From an uncultured Lachnospiraceae bacterium (GTDB lineage: Bacteria; Bacillota_A; Clostridia; Lachnospirales; Lachnospiraceae), in contig CANOBT010000003.1 of NCBI GenBank assembly GCA_947564305.1, forward strand, positions 28,166 through 92,165: 64,000 nt of DNA. Reading direction: 5' to 3'. Position 1 is the first letter of the stretch. Each line of letters starts with the position of its first letter. Below, piece after piece: positions 26,048 to 34,362 of this stretch. The translations under genes and the position numbers were made by a program. The notes beneath the pieces were generated by a model. It worked only from the letters and a program-made list of their open reading frames with translations. It was not told the origin of the DNA and did no database searches.

Positions 26048-26908
26048 ATGATGTGGCATATTTTTGGAGCAGACGGGTACATAGGGAGGCAATTGTTAGA
26101 TTATTTGCCAGACGAAATTGAGCGTATTTGCTATAGCAGAAAAAGCATTGAAGGATTCAAGCAATTTGATTTATTGCAGACAGATGTTTTTGAATTTGAC
26201 AATATTGGTGAAGGAGACTTTTGCGTTTTCTTGGCGGCAATTTCATCACCTGATTTCTGCAGAGACAATGAACAGACAGCGTATGAAGTTAATGTTGAAG
26301 GAACAGAGAAATTCATCGCACATTTGATTGACAGAAAGGCAAGGGTTTTGTTTTTTTCCTCCGATGTCGTATATGGGGATACAGGAAATGAAATCCTGAA
26401 TGAAAGTGGAAGATGCTTGCCGGGAGGAAACTATGCGCGAATGAAATATGGGGTGGAATCCTTTTTTAAAAACAGTCCATATTTTAAAGTTTTTCGTTTG
26501 TCTTATGTGTTTTCTGCTACTGACAAATTTATGAAATATCTGCATTCCTGTGCAGAGAAGGATTATGAGGCGGAAGTATTTGAAACTCTTCATCGAAGCG
26601 TTATCTACATTGAAGATATTTTTGATGCGATAGTTGCTCTTTCTAAAAAATATGAGGGTTTTGATAACTGTATATTTAATTTATCAGGCCCAGAAGTTTT
26701 ATCCAGGAAAGACATGGCAGATATTTATAAGGAAAATATAAATAGATGCTTAAGGTATAAGGTAATAGAACCTGGAAAAGGTTTTCTTGATGCAAGGCCG
26801 GCGGAGATTAGAACAAAATCGCTATATTTAGAAAAGCTGTTGGAAAGAAAACCGACGTTGATATCAGAAGCTGCGAAAAAAGAAAAAGTAAAAATGGAAA
26901 GCAGGTAA
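26048..26908 (+). CDS. NAD-dependent epimerase/dehydratase-like (extended SDR) protein
   Basis: 286 residues. Cofactor motif FGADGYIGRQLLDYL at the N-terminus, FFSSDVVYGD, and NYARMKYGVE where Tyr and Lys of the YxxxK pair fall. Closest in general plan to dTDP-4-dehydrorhamnose reductases and NDP-sugar epimerases or reductases. With the 4,6-dehydratase that follows it could reduce or epimerise the 4-keto sugar, e.g. GDP-6-deoxy-heptose formation. Stop overlaps the next open frame. Confidence 0.8.
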   Translation: MMWHIFGADGYIGRQLLDYLPDEIERICYSRKSIEGFKQFDLLQTDVFEFDNIGEGDFCVFLAAISSPDFCRDNEQTAYEVNVEGTEKFIAHLIDRKARVLFFSSDVVYGDTGNEILNESGRCLPGGNYARMKYGVESFFKNSPYFKVFRLSYVFSATDKFMKYLHSCAEKDYEAEVFETLHRSVIYIEDIFDAIVALSKKYEGFDNCIFNLSGPEVLSRKDMADIYKENINRCLRYKVIEPGKGFLDARPAEIRTKSLYLEKLLERKPTLISEAAKKEKVKMESR

Positions 26909-26925
26909 TGGGAAAGGAAAGGCTT

Positions 26926-27939
26926 ATGGGAATAAAAGCGTTAATAACTGGAATGACAGGAATGGTTGGGTCACATCTTGCAGATTTCCTGTTAGAGAAT
27001 ACTGATTGGGAAATACATGGGATGCAGAGATGGAGAAGTCCATTAGACAATATTATGCATCTGATGGATAAAATTAATACAGGGGAGCGAGTATTTATCC
27101 ATTATGGCGACTTAAATGACAGCGCAAGTTTATCCAATGTTTTGAATGAAGTAAAACCAGATTATATTTTCCATTTGGCAGCCCAAAGTTATCCGCTTAC
27201 AAGTTTTACGGCGCCGATAGATACATTAAATACAAACATTTTGGGAACAGCCCGTTTATTGGAATGCATTCATCAATTAGGAATGGATCCGACAATACAT
27301 GTATGTGCTTCAAGCGAGGTCTTTGGAAGAGTATCGAGAGACAAGCTTCCAATCAATGAAGAGTGTACATTTCAGCCTGCATCGCCATATGCTATTTCCA
27401 AAGTAGGAACGGACTTGGTAGGGAGATTTTATGCTGAAGCTTATGGCATGAAAGTTATGACTACAAGAATGTTCACTCATACAGGACCCCGCAGAGGTGA
27501 TGTTTTCCATGAGAGTACATTTGCTAAGCAAGTGGCTATGATTGAAGCGGGAATGCAGCCGCCGGTTATAAAGGTTGGCAACCTCGATTCTTTACGGACA
27601 TATGCCGATGTGCGTGATGCTGTAAGGGCATATTACATGTTGGTTACAGAGAACCCGGTACCGGGCGAGTACTATAATATTGGAGGAACATATACTTGTA
27701 AGGTTGGCGACACATTGCAGTTCTTTATTGAACACTCGCCTTTGAAAAATAAAATTAGTGTGGAAACAGATCCAGGAAGATTAAGGCCAATAGATGCAGA
27801 CCTGCAGGTTCCCGATTGCACAAAATTTAAGGAGCATACTGGATGGGAACCACAATACACATATGAGCAGACTATGCAGGATCTTTTGGATTACTGGAGG
27901 GAAAAACTTAAAAAACAGGGAGTGTACATAAATAGATGA
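26926..27939 (+). CDS. GDP-mannose/GDP-heptose 4,6-dehydratase-like protein
   Basis: 337 residues. Extended SDR with TGMTGMVGSHLADFLL, active-site CASSEVFGRVS and YAISKVGTDLVGRFYAEAYG, and the GDP-sugar specific region THTGPRRGD. Similar both to GDP-mannose 4,6-dehydratase (Gmd) and to GDP-heptose dehydratases of the DmhA type. Because a heptose kinase and a heptose isomerase follow directly, GDP-D-glycero-D-manno-heptose is the more likely substrate. ATG at 26926 chosen from family start and AAGGAAAGG upstream; an ATG at 26908 overlaps the previous stop. Confidence 0.85.
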   Translation: MGIKALITGMTGMVGSHLADFLLENTDWEIHGMQRWRSPLDNIMHLMDKINTGERVFIHYGDLNDSASLSNVLNEVKPDYIFHLAAQSYPLTSFTAPIDTLNTNILGTARLLECIHQLGMDPTIHVCASSEVFGRVSRDKLPINEECTFQPASPYAISKVGTDLVGRFYAEAYGMKVMTTRMFTHTGPRRGDVFHESTFAKQVAMIEAGMQPPVIKVGNLDSLRTYADVRDAVRAYYMLVTENPVPGEYYNIGGTYTCKVGDTLQFFIEHSPLKNKISVETDPGRLRPIDADLQVPDCTKFKEHTGWEPQYTYEQTMQDLLDYWREKLKKQGVYINR

Positions 27940-28943
27940 TAATCACTAAAACCCCCTTTAGAATGTCGTTCTTTGGAGGAGGGACAGATATAGAGGAATA
28001 TTTTCGTGAGCACGGCGGAGCGGTTATTTCTACTACTTTCAACAAGTATTGTTATGTAAATGTAAGGCATTTGCCTAGGTTTTTTGAATATAAAACGCTT
28101 TTAACATATTCTGATGAGGAAAAAGTCAGCCAGATAGAAGAAATAAAGCATCCTGCAATTCGTAATGCGATGAAAATGCTGGATATGCATGAAATCCGTT
28201 TGATATATGAATCTGATCTGCCTGCAAGATCGGGTATAGGTACAAGCTCATCATTTGCGGTCGGGATGCTAAATGCTTTTTACGCTTTGAAGGGAAAGTA
28301 TGTTGATAAAAAACGTTTGGCGGATGAAGCTATTTATTTGGAAAGACATTTGTGTAATGAGGCAGGAGGATGGCAAGATCAAATAGCAGCTTCTTATGGG
28401 GGATTTAACAGGATTGAATTTGAGGCAGATAGATATGAAGTCAGACCTGTCATAATAAGACCTCAAAGAAAACAACAATTAGAGAATAATTTATTGATGT
28501 ACTTTACTGGTTTTACTAGGTTTTCTTCTGACATACAAAAGTCGAATAATATTGTCCAAAAGCAAAACTATCCTGCTTTAGAAGAAATGCGTATGATTGT
28601 AGACGAAGCAGAAAGAATATTGACGGATTTAAGCTACAATCTCGATGATTTTGGAAAACTATTGGATTATACATGGAATCTAAAGAAGACCACAGGAAGG
28701 ACAATATCAACAAGCGGAATCAATCATATATATGAAAAGGCTTTAAATGCCGGAGCTCTGGGCGGGAAATTGTTGGGAGCCGGCGGAGGAGGTTTTTTGG
28801 TATTTTATGTTCAGCCTGAAATGCAAGCAAGTGTGAAAAATGCACTAAAGGGATTAATGGAGGTCCCATTTTCTTTTGAAGAAAGCGGAACGCAGGTAAT
28901 TCACTATTCTCCAGAGGAATTTGATATGGAGGTTATAGGTTGA
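27936..28943 (+). CDS. hddA: GHMP kinase, probable D-glycero-D-manno-heptose-7-phosphate kinase
   Basis: 335 residues. N-terminal TPFRMSFFGGGTDIEEYF, ATP loop LPARSGIGTSSSFAVGML and C-terminal GAGGGGFLVFYV are those of HddA-type heptose kinases, which make D-glycero-alpha-D-manno-heptose 1,7-bisphosphate. ATGA overlap with the dehydratase gene. The next complete gene is gmhA-like, and the expected guanylyltransferase gene hddC is missing, with only a remnant between them. Confidence 0.87.
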   Translation: MIITKTPFRMSFFGGGTDIEEYFREHGGAVISTTFNKYCYVNVRHLPRFFEYKTLLTYSDEEKVSQIEEIKHPAIRNAMKMLDMHEIRLIYESDLPARSGIGTSSSFAVGMLNAFYALKGKYVDKKRLADEAIYLERHLCNEAGGWQDQIAASYGGFNRIEFEADRYEVRPVIIRPQRKQQLENNLLMYFTGFTRFSSDIQKSNNIVQKQNYPALEEMRMIVDEAERILTDLSYNLDDFGKLLDYTWNLKKTTGRTISTSGINHIYEKALNAGALGGKLLGAGGGGFLVFYVQPEMQASVKNALKGLMEVPFSFEESGTQVIHYSPEEFDMEVIG

Positions 28944-29005
28944 AAGCAGTTATCGTGGCAGGAGATTCCTTGTTTGGTGTTATTCATAAAATATTAAGGG
29001 GATAG
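28940..29005 (+). pseudogene. Remnant reading frame, possible hddC (nucleotidyltransferase) scar
   Basis: A 21-codon frame starting with TTG inside the hddA stop (TTGA). It begins KAVIVAG, identical in style to the first residues of sugar-1-phosphate nucleotidyltransferases (MKAVIVAGGxGTRL), then departs into SLFGVIHKILRG and stops just before the gmhA ribosome site. In heptose clusters hddC commonly lies between or beside hddA and gmhA, so this may be what is left after an internal deletion. The stretch is short; chance similarity is possible. Confidence 0.4.
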
Positions 29006-29007
29006 AA

Positions 29008-29658
29008 ATGGATGGTTTAGAAATAGAACAACTAAATTCTCTGATAATTCGATATCCGGAATTGACCAATGTTCGGGACAACATATTGGATGTTTATACC
29101 ATAGTAAGAGATAGCTATTTATGCGGTGGGAAATTGCTGTTGGCTGGCAACGGAGGTTCTGCTTCTGACTGTGAACATATAACAGGTGAACTAATGAAAA
29201 GCTTTACATTGCCTCGGCAGCTTGAGCGTGATTTCGGTCAGAGGTTAATGGACATTGATCAGATAAGAGGAAACTATCTCTACCATTCATTAGAAAAACC
29301 ATTAGCTGCGATATCTTTAACAACACATGAGGCACTAACGACAGCATATGCGAATGACGTAGATGGAAAGCTTGCATACGCTCAGCAGCTGCTTGGCTAT
29401 GGGACAAAGAATGACATCTTTTTGGGCATTTCTACATCGGGGAATAGTGAAAATGTAGTATATGCGGCAATAACAGCCAAAGCTATCGGACTGAAGGTAA
29501 TAGCATTGACAGGCAGGACTGGAGGGGTGTTAGCGCAATTTACAGATGCAATTATAAAAGTTCCGGAAGAAGAACCTTTTAAAGTGCAGGAATTGCATTT
29601 GCCGGTATATCATTGCCTGTGTTTGATGTTGGAGAATTATTTCTTTAATATGTCATGA
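29008..29658 (+). CDS. gmhA: Sedoheptulose-7-phosphate isomerase (phosphoheptose isomerase)
   Basis: 216 residues. SIS fold with GmhA hallmarks: AGNGGSASDCEHITGEL, TTHEALTTAYAND, FLGISTSGNSENV and QELHLPVYHCLCLML. First step of ADP/GDP-heptose formation. It has an insert (residues 68-90) compared with E. coli GmhA, as in GmhA proteins of capsule clusters. AAGGGG precedes the ATG. A matching phosphatase is not certain; the HAD protein at 44159 is a candidate. Confidence 0.93.
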   Translation: MDGLEIEQLNSLIIRYPELTNVRDNILDVYTIVRDSYLCGGKLLLAGNGGSASDCEHITGELMKSFTLPRQLERDFGQRLMDIDQIRGNYLYHSLEKPLAAISLTTHEALTTAYANDVDGKLAYAQQLLGYGTKNDIFLGISTSGNSENVVYAAITAKAIGLKVIALTGRTGGVLAQFTDAIIKVPEEEPFKVQELHLPVYHCLCLMLENYFFNMS

Positions 29659-29719
29659 TTTTGATAAATTATAAGAAAGATACAATAATGTCAAAATGCA
29701 GAAATATAGGGGGCAGTAA

Positions 29720-31585
29720 ATGAAAATTTTAGTCTTGTGCGAAAAAGATGCAATAAATCTTCGACTAGCTAAGATAATTAGCAAATTATTAGAACGTGGA
29801 CATGGGGTGGAAATATATGGCACCAGTTTAGAGGAACATAATATAAGAATGTTTAAAGGATTGGTTAATAGCGTAAACCTGATTGAGAATCTGAGCGACG
29901 AGATTGTTTCCATGTGTGATATAATTTTTTGCGCTAATGATACAGTCGGATATGTTAACAAATATAAGAAGTTTATATTTACTTATAACTGTGCAAGCAG
30001 TATGGGAACCGCATTATCCGAAGGTGGAGATTTTATGTTCCTGCCGAATGATATGCAATATGTTAATGCCAAAGTACTTTGCGCAAGTATGGTAGTTGGT
30101 GATCCACAGTTTGAGAAAAATAGTATTGCATCCGCAGAAGATAGTGAGAAGAATATATTGTTTATTGATTGTGGGCATTATCCATTTGGAAGAGAAGGGA
30201 AAAATACGCTGGCTAAGTTAATTATAGATATATGCAGGCGGTATCCGGAATATACAATAAAAATTAAACCAAGATTTTTAGAGAGTGATACGACAGGAAG
30301 AACACACTACAACCGTCTGCATTTGTATGAGTGTATTAGAAATATTGCAGAGAACAATATTCCAGATAATCTGCAGATGTTGAATTATCATGAAGAGATG
30401 GATGTTCTGATGAATTGGGCTGGATTAGTTATCTGTTCCTATACCAGTGCTTATGCAGATGCTATTGCAAGAAATAAAAAACTGCTGGTTATTTCAGGAT
30501 TACCAAATGAAGATTCTGTAAATCTTAATAATCGGTTCACATGGAAAACGGAACACGATGTTATTCAAAGGACGGGCTGTCTTGTAGACTATAAAGAAAT
30601 TTTTGATTATTTACCAGAGGGAAGGTATTGTAATCCAGAAGAAAAAATCAGGATAGTTCCCTATGTGGAGGGTGCGGCAGAACGAGTAGTAGAGGTTATG
30701 GAATATGTTTGGAATTGTATATTGGCAAACAAGAAAATACCAGAAAGAAAGAGGTATCAGTATTCAGATTATAAGCAGGAAATACAAACTCATTCTTCGA
30801 CATGCGAATGGGATGAAGTGTTGATGTATAGGACAAGAAATTTATTGGTTTATAGTGGAACGCGCTATTTAGATGCTATACCACATCCTTTTGACATTAA
30901 GCATTATGTATCTTGGGTAGATGCTTTGTGTGATAAGAAAAATCCAATGCCATACTATGAACTCGAACCGATAAATTCCCACTATGTTCAGTATATGATT
31001 ATTAATGAAGGTGAATCTATGATGGAGACACCTGTAAATCAAGGCTATTTAATGGAAGCATATTTTGTTACCGGGCGATTTGGCGAATTTGAAGAGCGGT
31101 TTATGAAGAAATTGAAATGTATGCGCGCTTATTATTGCTATAAAGGAAGATATGAACTGGCGAAAAGCAATTATAGAATTGCGGAATCTTATCTGAATGA
31201 ATATATAGTGAACCATGGTAATTTTGAATGGGAAGAGTATATTACAGATTTTTTATGGGAAAAACAGATTGCTATCAATGCTCGTAGAAAGATATTTCCG
31301 TTCTCCTATGTGGAGGAAGGCTCAAAGGTTATTCTCTATGGGGCAGGTCAATATGGAAAATTGTATTGGGAACAAGCCAAAGAGTATTGCGATATAATTT
31401 GTTTTTTAGATAAAGCAGCAAAGGAGAGGTTCTGCCATTCCGTTAAAGTTATTGAGCCGCAAGAGATTGCTGATTTACAATATGATAAAATTGTTGTATG
31501 CATGGAGGATGAAGGGGTTGGCAATCAAGTTGTACAGAATTTGCTTAATATGGAAATACAGAGCGATAAAATAATATACCGTTGA
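29720..31585 (+). CDS. Putative glycosyltransferase with C-terminal Rossmann module
   Basis: 621 residues. Residues 1-330 look like a GT-B type protein (KILVLCEKDAINLRLAKII; middle part with IKIKPRFLESD and LVICSYTSAYADAIARNKKLLVI, similar to the polysaccharide pyruvyl or CDP-glycerol transferase style). The middle is helical. From about residue 530 the module VILYGAGQYGKLYWEQA, then DIICFLDKAA and VIEPQEI, is the same kind as at 21779, 25595, 31726, 34363 and 42912. Exact activity not recognised. Confidence 0.65.
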   Translation: MKILVLCEKDAINLRLAKIISKLLERGHGVEIYGTSLEEHNIRMFKGLVNSVNLIENLSDEIVSMCDIIFCANDTVGYVNKYKKFIFTYNCASSMGTALSEGGDFMFLPNDMQYVNAKVLCASMVVGDPQFEKNSIASAEDSEKNILFIDCGHYPFGREGKNTLAKLIIDICRRYPEYTIKIKPRFLESDTTGRTHYNRLHLYECIRNIAENNIPDNLQMLNYHEEMDVLMNWAGLVICSYTSAYADAIARNKKLLVISGLPNEDSVNLNNRFTWKTEHDVIQRTGCLVDYKEIFDYLPEGRYCNPEEKIRIVPYVEGAAERVVEVMEYVWNCILANKKIPERKRYQYSDYKQEIQTHSSTCEWDEVLMYRTRNLLVYSGTRYLDAIPHPFDIKHYVSWVDALCDKKNPMPYYELEPINSHYVQYMIINEGESMMETPVNQGYLMEAYFVTGRFGEFEERFMKKLKCMRAYYCYKGRYELAKSNYRIAESYLNEYIVNHGNFEWEEYITDFLWEKQIAINARRKIFPFSYVEEGSKVILYGAGQYGKLYWEQAKEYCDIICFLDKAAKERFCHSVKVIEPQEIADLQYDKIVVCMEDEGVGNQVVQNLLNMEIQSDKIIYR

Positions 31586-31725
31586 ATTTTTTCTTTATGT
31601 CATAACCAGTGAACGGGAATCTGATGGTTTGCTTGAAAAGAGTCAATAAATAAATTCACATATGGGATTAAGGCTTTTGTATAGGGTTGATTAACGGATA
31701 TCAGAAAGGGAGTTGACGGGGCAGT

Positions 31726-33081
31726 ATGTGTGATGTTTCTATTATAATTCCAGTTTACAATAAGGAAGATTATTTGCCGGAATGTCTAGATTGTATACTG
31801 AATCAGACATATGAAAATTTTGAGGTTCTTTGTATTGATGACTGTTCAGAAGACGGGAGTGTAAAAATTCTAGAAGAATATGCAGCAAGGGACAAAAGAA
31901 TAAGAATCATTAAAAATAGTGAAAATCAGGGGGCAGGCAATTCAAGGAATAAAGGAATTGGCCAGTCATCTGGGGAATACCTTTTGATATTGGATGCAGA
32001 TGACATATTCGATCAGGAGCTAGTCCGGAAGGCTTATACAAGGTGCAAACAGGAACAGTTAGATATTCTGCTGTATGATTATAAAAGAATGGATTACATT
32101 ACCAAGCAGAAAAGGGAATGCTCAGTACCGTTGCCGATTCAAAGGATGATAAATAATACTGTATTTTCAAAAGGGGAGATAGAAGCGTTTTCTTTTCAGA
32201 TGTGCTTGGCAGCACCGTGGGTTAAAATGTATCGAAAACAGTTTATTATTGATAGCGGTATCTGGTTTCAGAATTTAAGCAGCTCTAACGATGGTTTCTT
32301 CGGAAGGAGTATTTTGCTTACTAACGGCAGATTTTCCTATCTGGGGGAAAATTTAGTTACATATAGAACGAATACAAATAATCAGATTTCAAGGATAAGT
32401 GAGCATTCAATTTTTAACTTTATCAGTGCAGTAAAGAAAATAAAAGCAAGATTAGAAATGCAAGAAGTTTTTGAAAACAATAAGAAGAGTTTCTGTTCAT
32501 ATGTATTGAGAGTAATGCTGGGATATCTGATTGTAATGGACAGGGATTCAGCAATTAGAGCTTATTATGATATCATGGCGGAAATAAAAGACATTTTAAG
32601 TCCGGATGCAGTATTTCTTAATAATTACCAAAAATATATTTATAAAGATTTGCTCAGCCAATCTGATATAAAAAAATACTTATGTGAATGGAATGAATAT
32701 AGCTATCTTTTCCGGTATGAGGAAAAAAAGATTAAATATTTAAATGAATACTTATATCGTTCTAGAAGAAAAATTGCATTATGGGGATTTGGTTATATCG
32801 GTAGAGAATTTTTTGAAAGAAGTCGGAGAGTAAATACCCCTATTGATTTGATTGTGGACGAAAATCATGCCGCTTTTAATGAGAGCCTAGTGAAAAGGCC
32901 AGAGAGCATTGGAAAAGAGAATTATATAGTTTTAATAACAGCGCCAGAATACGGAAAAAGCATAATGGAGCGGGCAATTGAAATTAACGAAAATACAATC
33001 GTTTTTGATTTGCAGTCATATTTCATGTTTGGTTTTGAGTTGAAAGGCTGTATCTTTGATAGAATGAATTTAAAAATGTAG
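31726..33081 (+). CDS. GT2-family glycosyltransferase with C-terminal Rossmann module
   Basis: 451 residues. N-terminal GT-A domain of family 2: VSIIIPVYNKEDYLPECLDCIL, CIDDCSEDGS, NQGAGNSRNKGI and the metal-binding LILDADDIFD. From about residue 345 a Rossmann module (IALWGFGYIGREFFERS, DLIVDENH). A 140-bp gap before it shows no clear promoter; GGGAG before the ATG. No membrane segment, so the enzyme is soluble or peripheral. Confidence 0.85.
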   Translation: MCDVSIIIPVYNKEDYLPECLDCILNQTYENFEVLCIDDCSEDGSVKILEEYAARDKRIRIIKNSENQGAGNSRNKGIGQSSGEYLLILDADDIFDQELVRKAYTRCKQEQLDILLYDYKRMDYITKQKRECSVPLPIQRMINNTVFSKGEIEAFSFQMCLAAPWVKMYRKQFIIDSGIWFQNLSSSNDGFFGRSILLTNGRFSYLGENLVTYRTNTNNQISRISEHSIFNFISAVKKIKARLEMQEVFENNKKSFCSYVLRVMLGYLIVMDRDSAIRAYYDIMAEIKDILSPDAVFLNNYQKYIYKDLLSQSDIKKYLCEWNEYSYLFRYEEKKIKYLNEYLYRSRRKIALWGFGYIGREFFERSRRVNTPIDLIVDENHAAFNESLVKRPESIGKENYIVLITAPEYGKSIMERAIEINENTIVFDLQSYFMFGFELKGCIFDRMNLKM

Positions 33082-33146
33082 ATTTTGTTTTAGAGAGCAA
33101 AATATTTTATATTTATAAATCTTTATAAAAATTTGAGGCAAATACT

Positions 33147-34361
33147 ATGGACAGTAATAAACATTTAACGGCAGAGGCTATTTGTATTAATGATTCAGAT
33201 ATATGGTTCTCATCAATGACATTTAATGGTCTATATAGATATTGTATAAAAGAGAAAAAGACAGATTTTATCGGAAGTTTTCCAAAGGAAAAACACAATG
33301 AATGGAGACTACATGGAAAAGCTTTAAAGGTTGATGAAGAGATTTTTTTCCTGCCGAATAGATCGAGATATATTCATGTCTATGATATTAAAAGACAACA
33401 AATATTCACTTATGATATGAAGATTAATGGACGTATTAATTGTAAAAATGCTGTTCTCTACAAAGGCAGCATTTATTTTGTAAGCGAAAATCCTGAAATA
33501 ACATTATGTCAAATAAACATAGAGACAAAACAAATTAAAAAATATGTAATTGACTTGAATGATTATAAGGGAGGTATCTGCCCTGATGAGGTTATTCTAA
33601 ATGGAAAACTTTATTTGGCGTGTGTCTGTAAAAACATAGTGATAGAATACAATTTGGATTCAAAGACCTACCGTCTGTATAAAATTTCCAAGAGTTTTCA
33701 AGGGTTTGGGACAATTGCGTATGATGGGAAATTTTTCTGGTTTTCCGATTCAAAGAATATATTAAAGTGGAATAAAGGTACGGAAAGTGTGGAGAGTTTT
33801 GAAGGATTCCCAAAAGGTTTTGGAATGACCGTAAAAGAAAGGGACAACATTATACAACATGCAGGATTTTCCAATAAGTATAATAAAGATGAAAAACCAT
33901 TTTGGTGCAGTGTAATTATGGGACAATATTTATGGCTGTTTCCATTTAGGACAAATATGATAGTAAAAGTTAATTTATTAAATATGGAAATGTCTGAATA
34001 TCCTTTGCTGGATGAAGAAGAGGATAAAGAATCTTTGCATATGAGGACTCGAATAACACATTGTCATTATTTGGGTGGGATGCAGGGAGATAAATTTTTG
34101 TTTTTATCTACGAAAACAAAAAGGTTGTATATATTGAAAAATACTGGAAACGTAAATAAAAATTTCTATTCTTTTTTGACAAAAGAACCTACAAATTTTG
34201 ATTTGTATTTTCGTAGTGACATTGCAATAATTGGAGAAAGTGAAAATGATAAATTAGACGACTTTCTTAAAATTATAATATGGGATAACACGCTTGAAGA
34301 AAATAATTATATTACGAATGATATAGGAAGTAAGATATTTGACTGGGTAAGGAGTAATTAG
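33147..34361 (+). CDS. Hypothetical beta-propeller-like protein in the glycan operon
   Basis: 404 residues, no recognised family. It shows repeated short strands with aromatic motifs (DIWFSSMTFNGLYRY, EEIFFLPNRSRYIHVYDI, GSIYFVSENPEITLCQI, GKLYLACVCKNIVIEYNL, GKFFWFSDSKNILKW, QYLWLFPFRTNMIVKV, KFLFLSTKTKRLYIL) that fit six to seven propeller blades. No signal peptide. Possibly a binding or scaffold protein for the glycan enzymes. One base separates its stop from the next gene. Confidence 0.6.
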   Translation: MDSNKHLTAEAICINDSDIWFSSMTFNGLYRYCIKEKKTDFIGSFPKEKHNEWRLHGKALKVDEEIFFLPNRSRYIHVYDIKRQQIFTYDMKINGRINCKNAVLYKGSIYFVSENPEITLCQINIETKQIKKYVIDLNDYKGGICPDEVILNGKLYLACVCKNIVIEYNLDSKTYRLYKISKSFQGFGTIAYDGKFFWFSDSKNILKWNKGTESVESFEGFPKGFGMTVKERDNIIQHAGFSNKYNKDEKPFWCSVIMGQYLWLFPFRTNMIVKVNLLNMEMSEYPLLDEEEDKESLHMRTRITHCHYLGGMQGDKFLFLSTKTKRLYILKNTGNVNKNFYSFLTKEPTNFDLYFRSDIAIIGESENDKLDDFLKIIIWDNTLEENNYITNDIGSKIFDWVRSN

Positions 34362-34362
34362 G

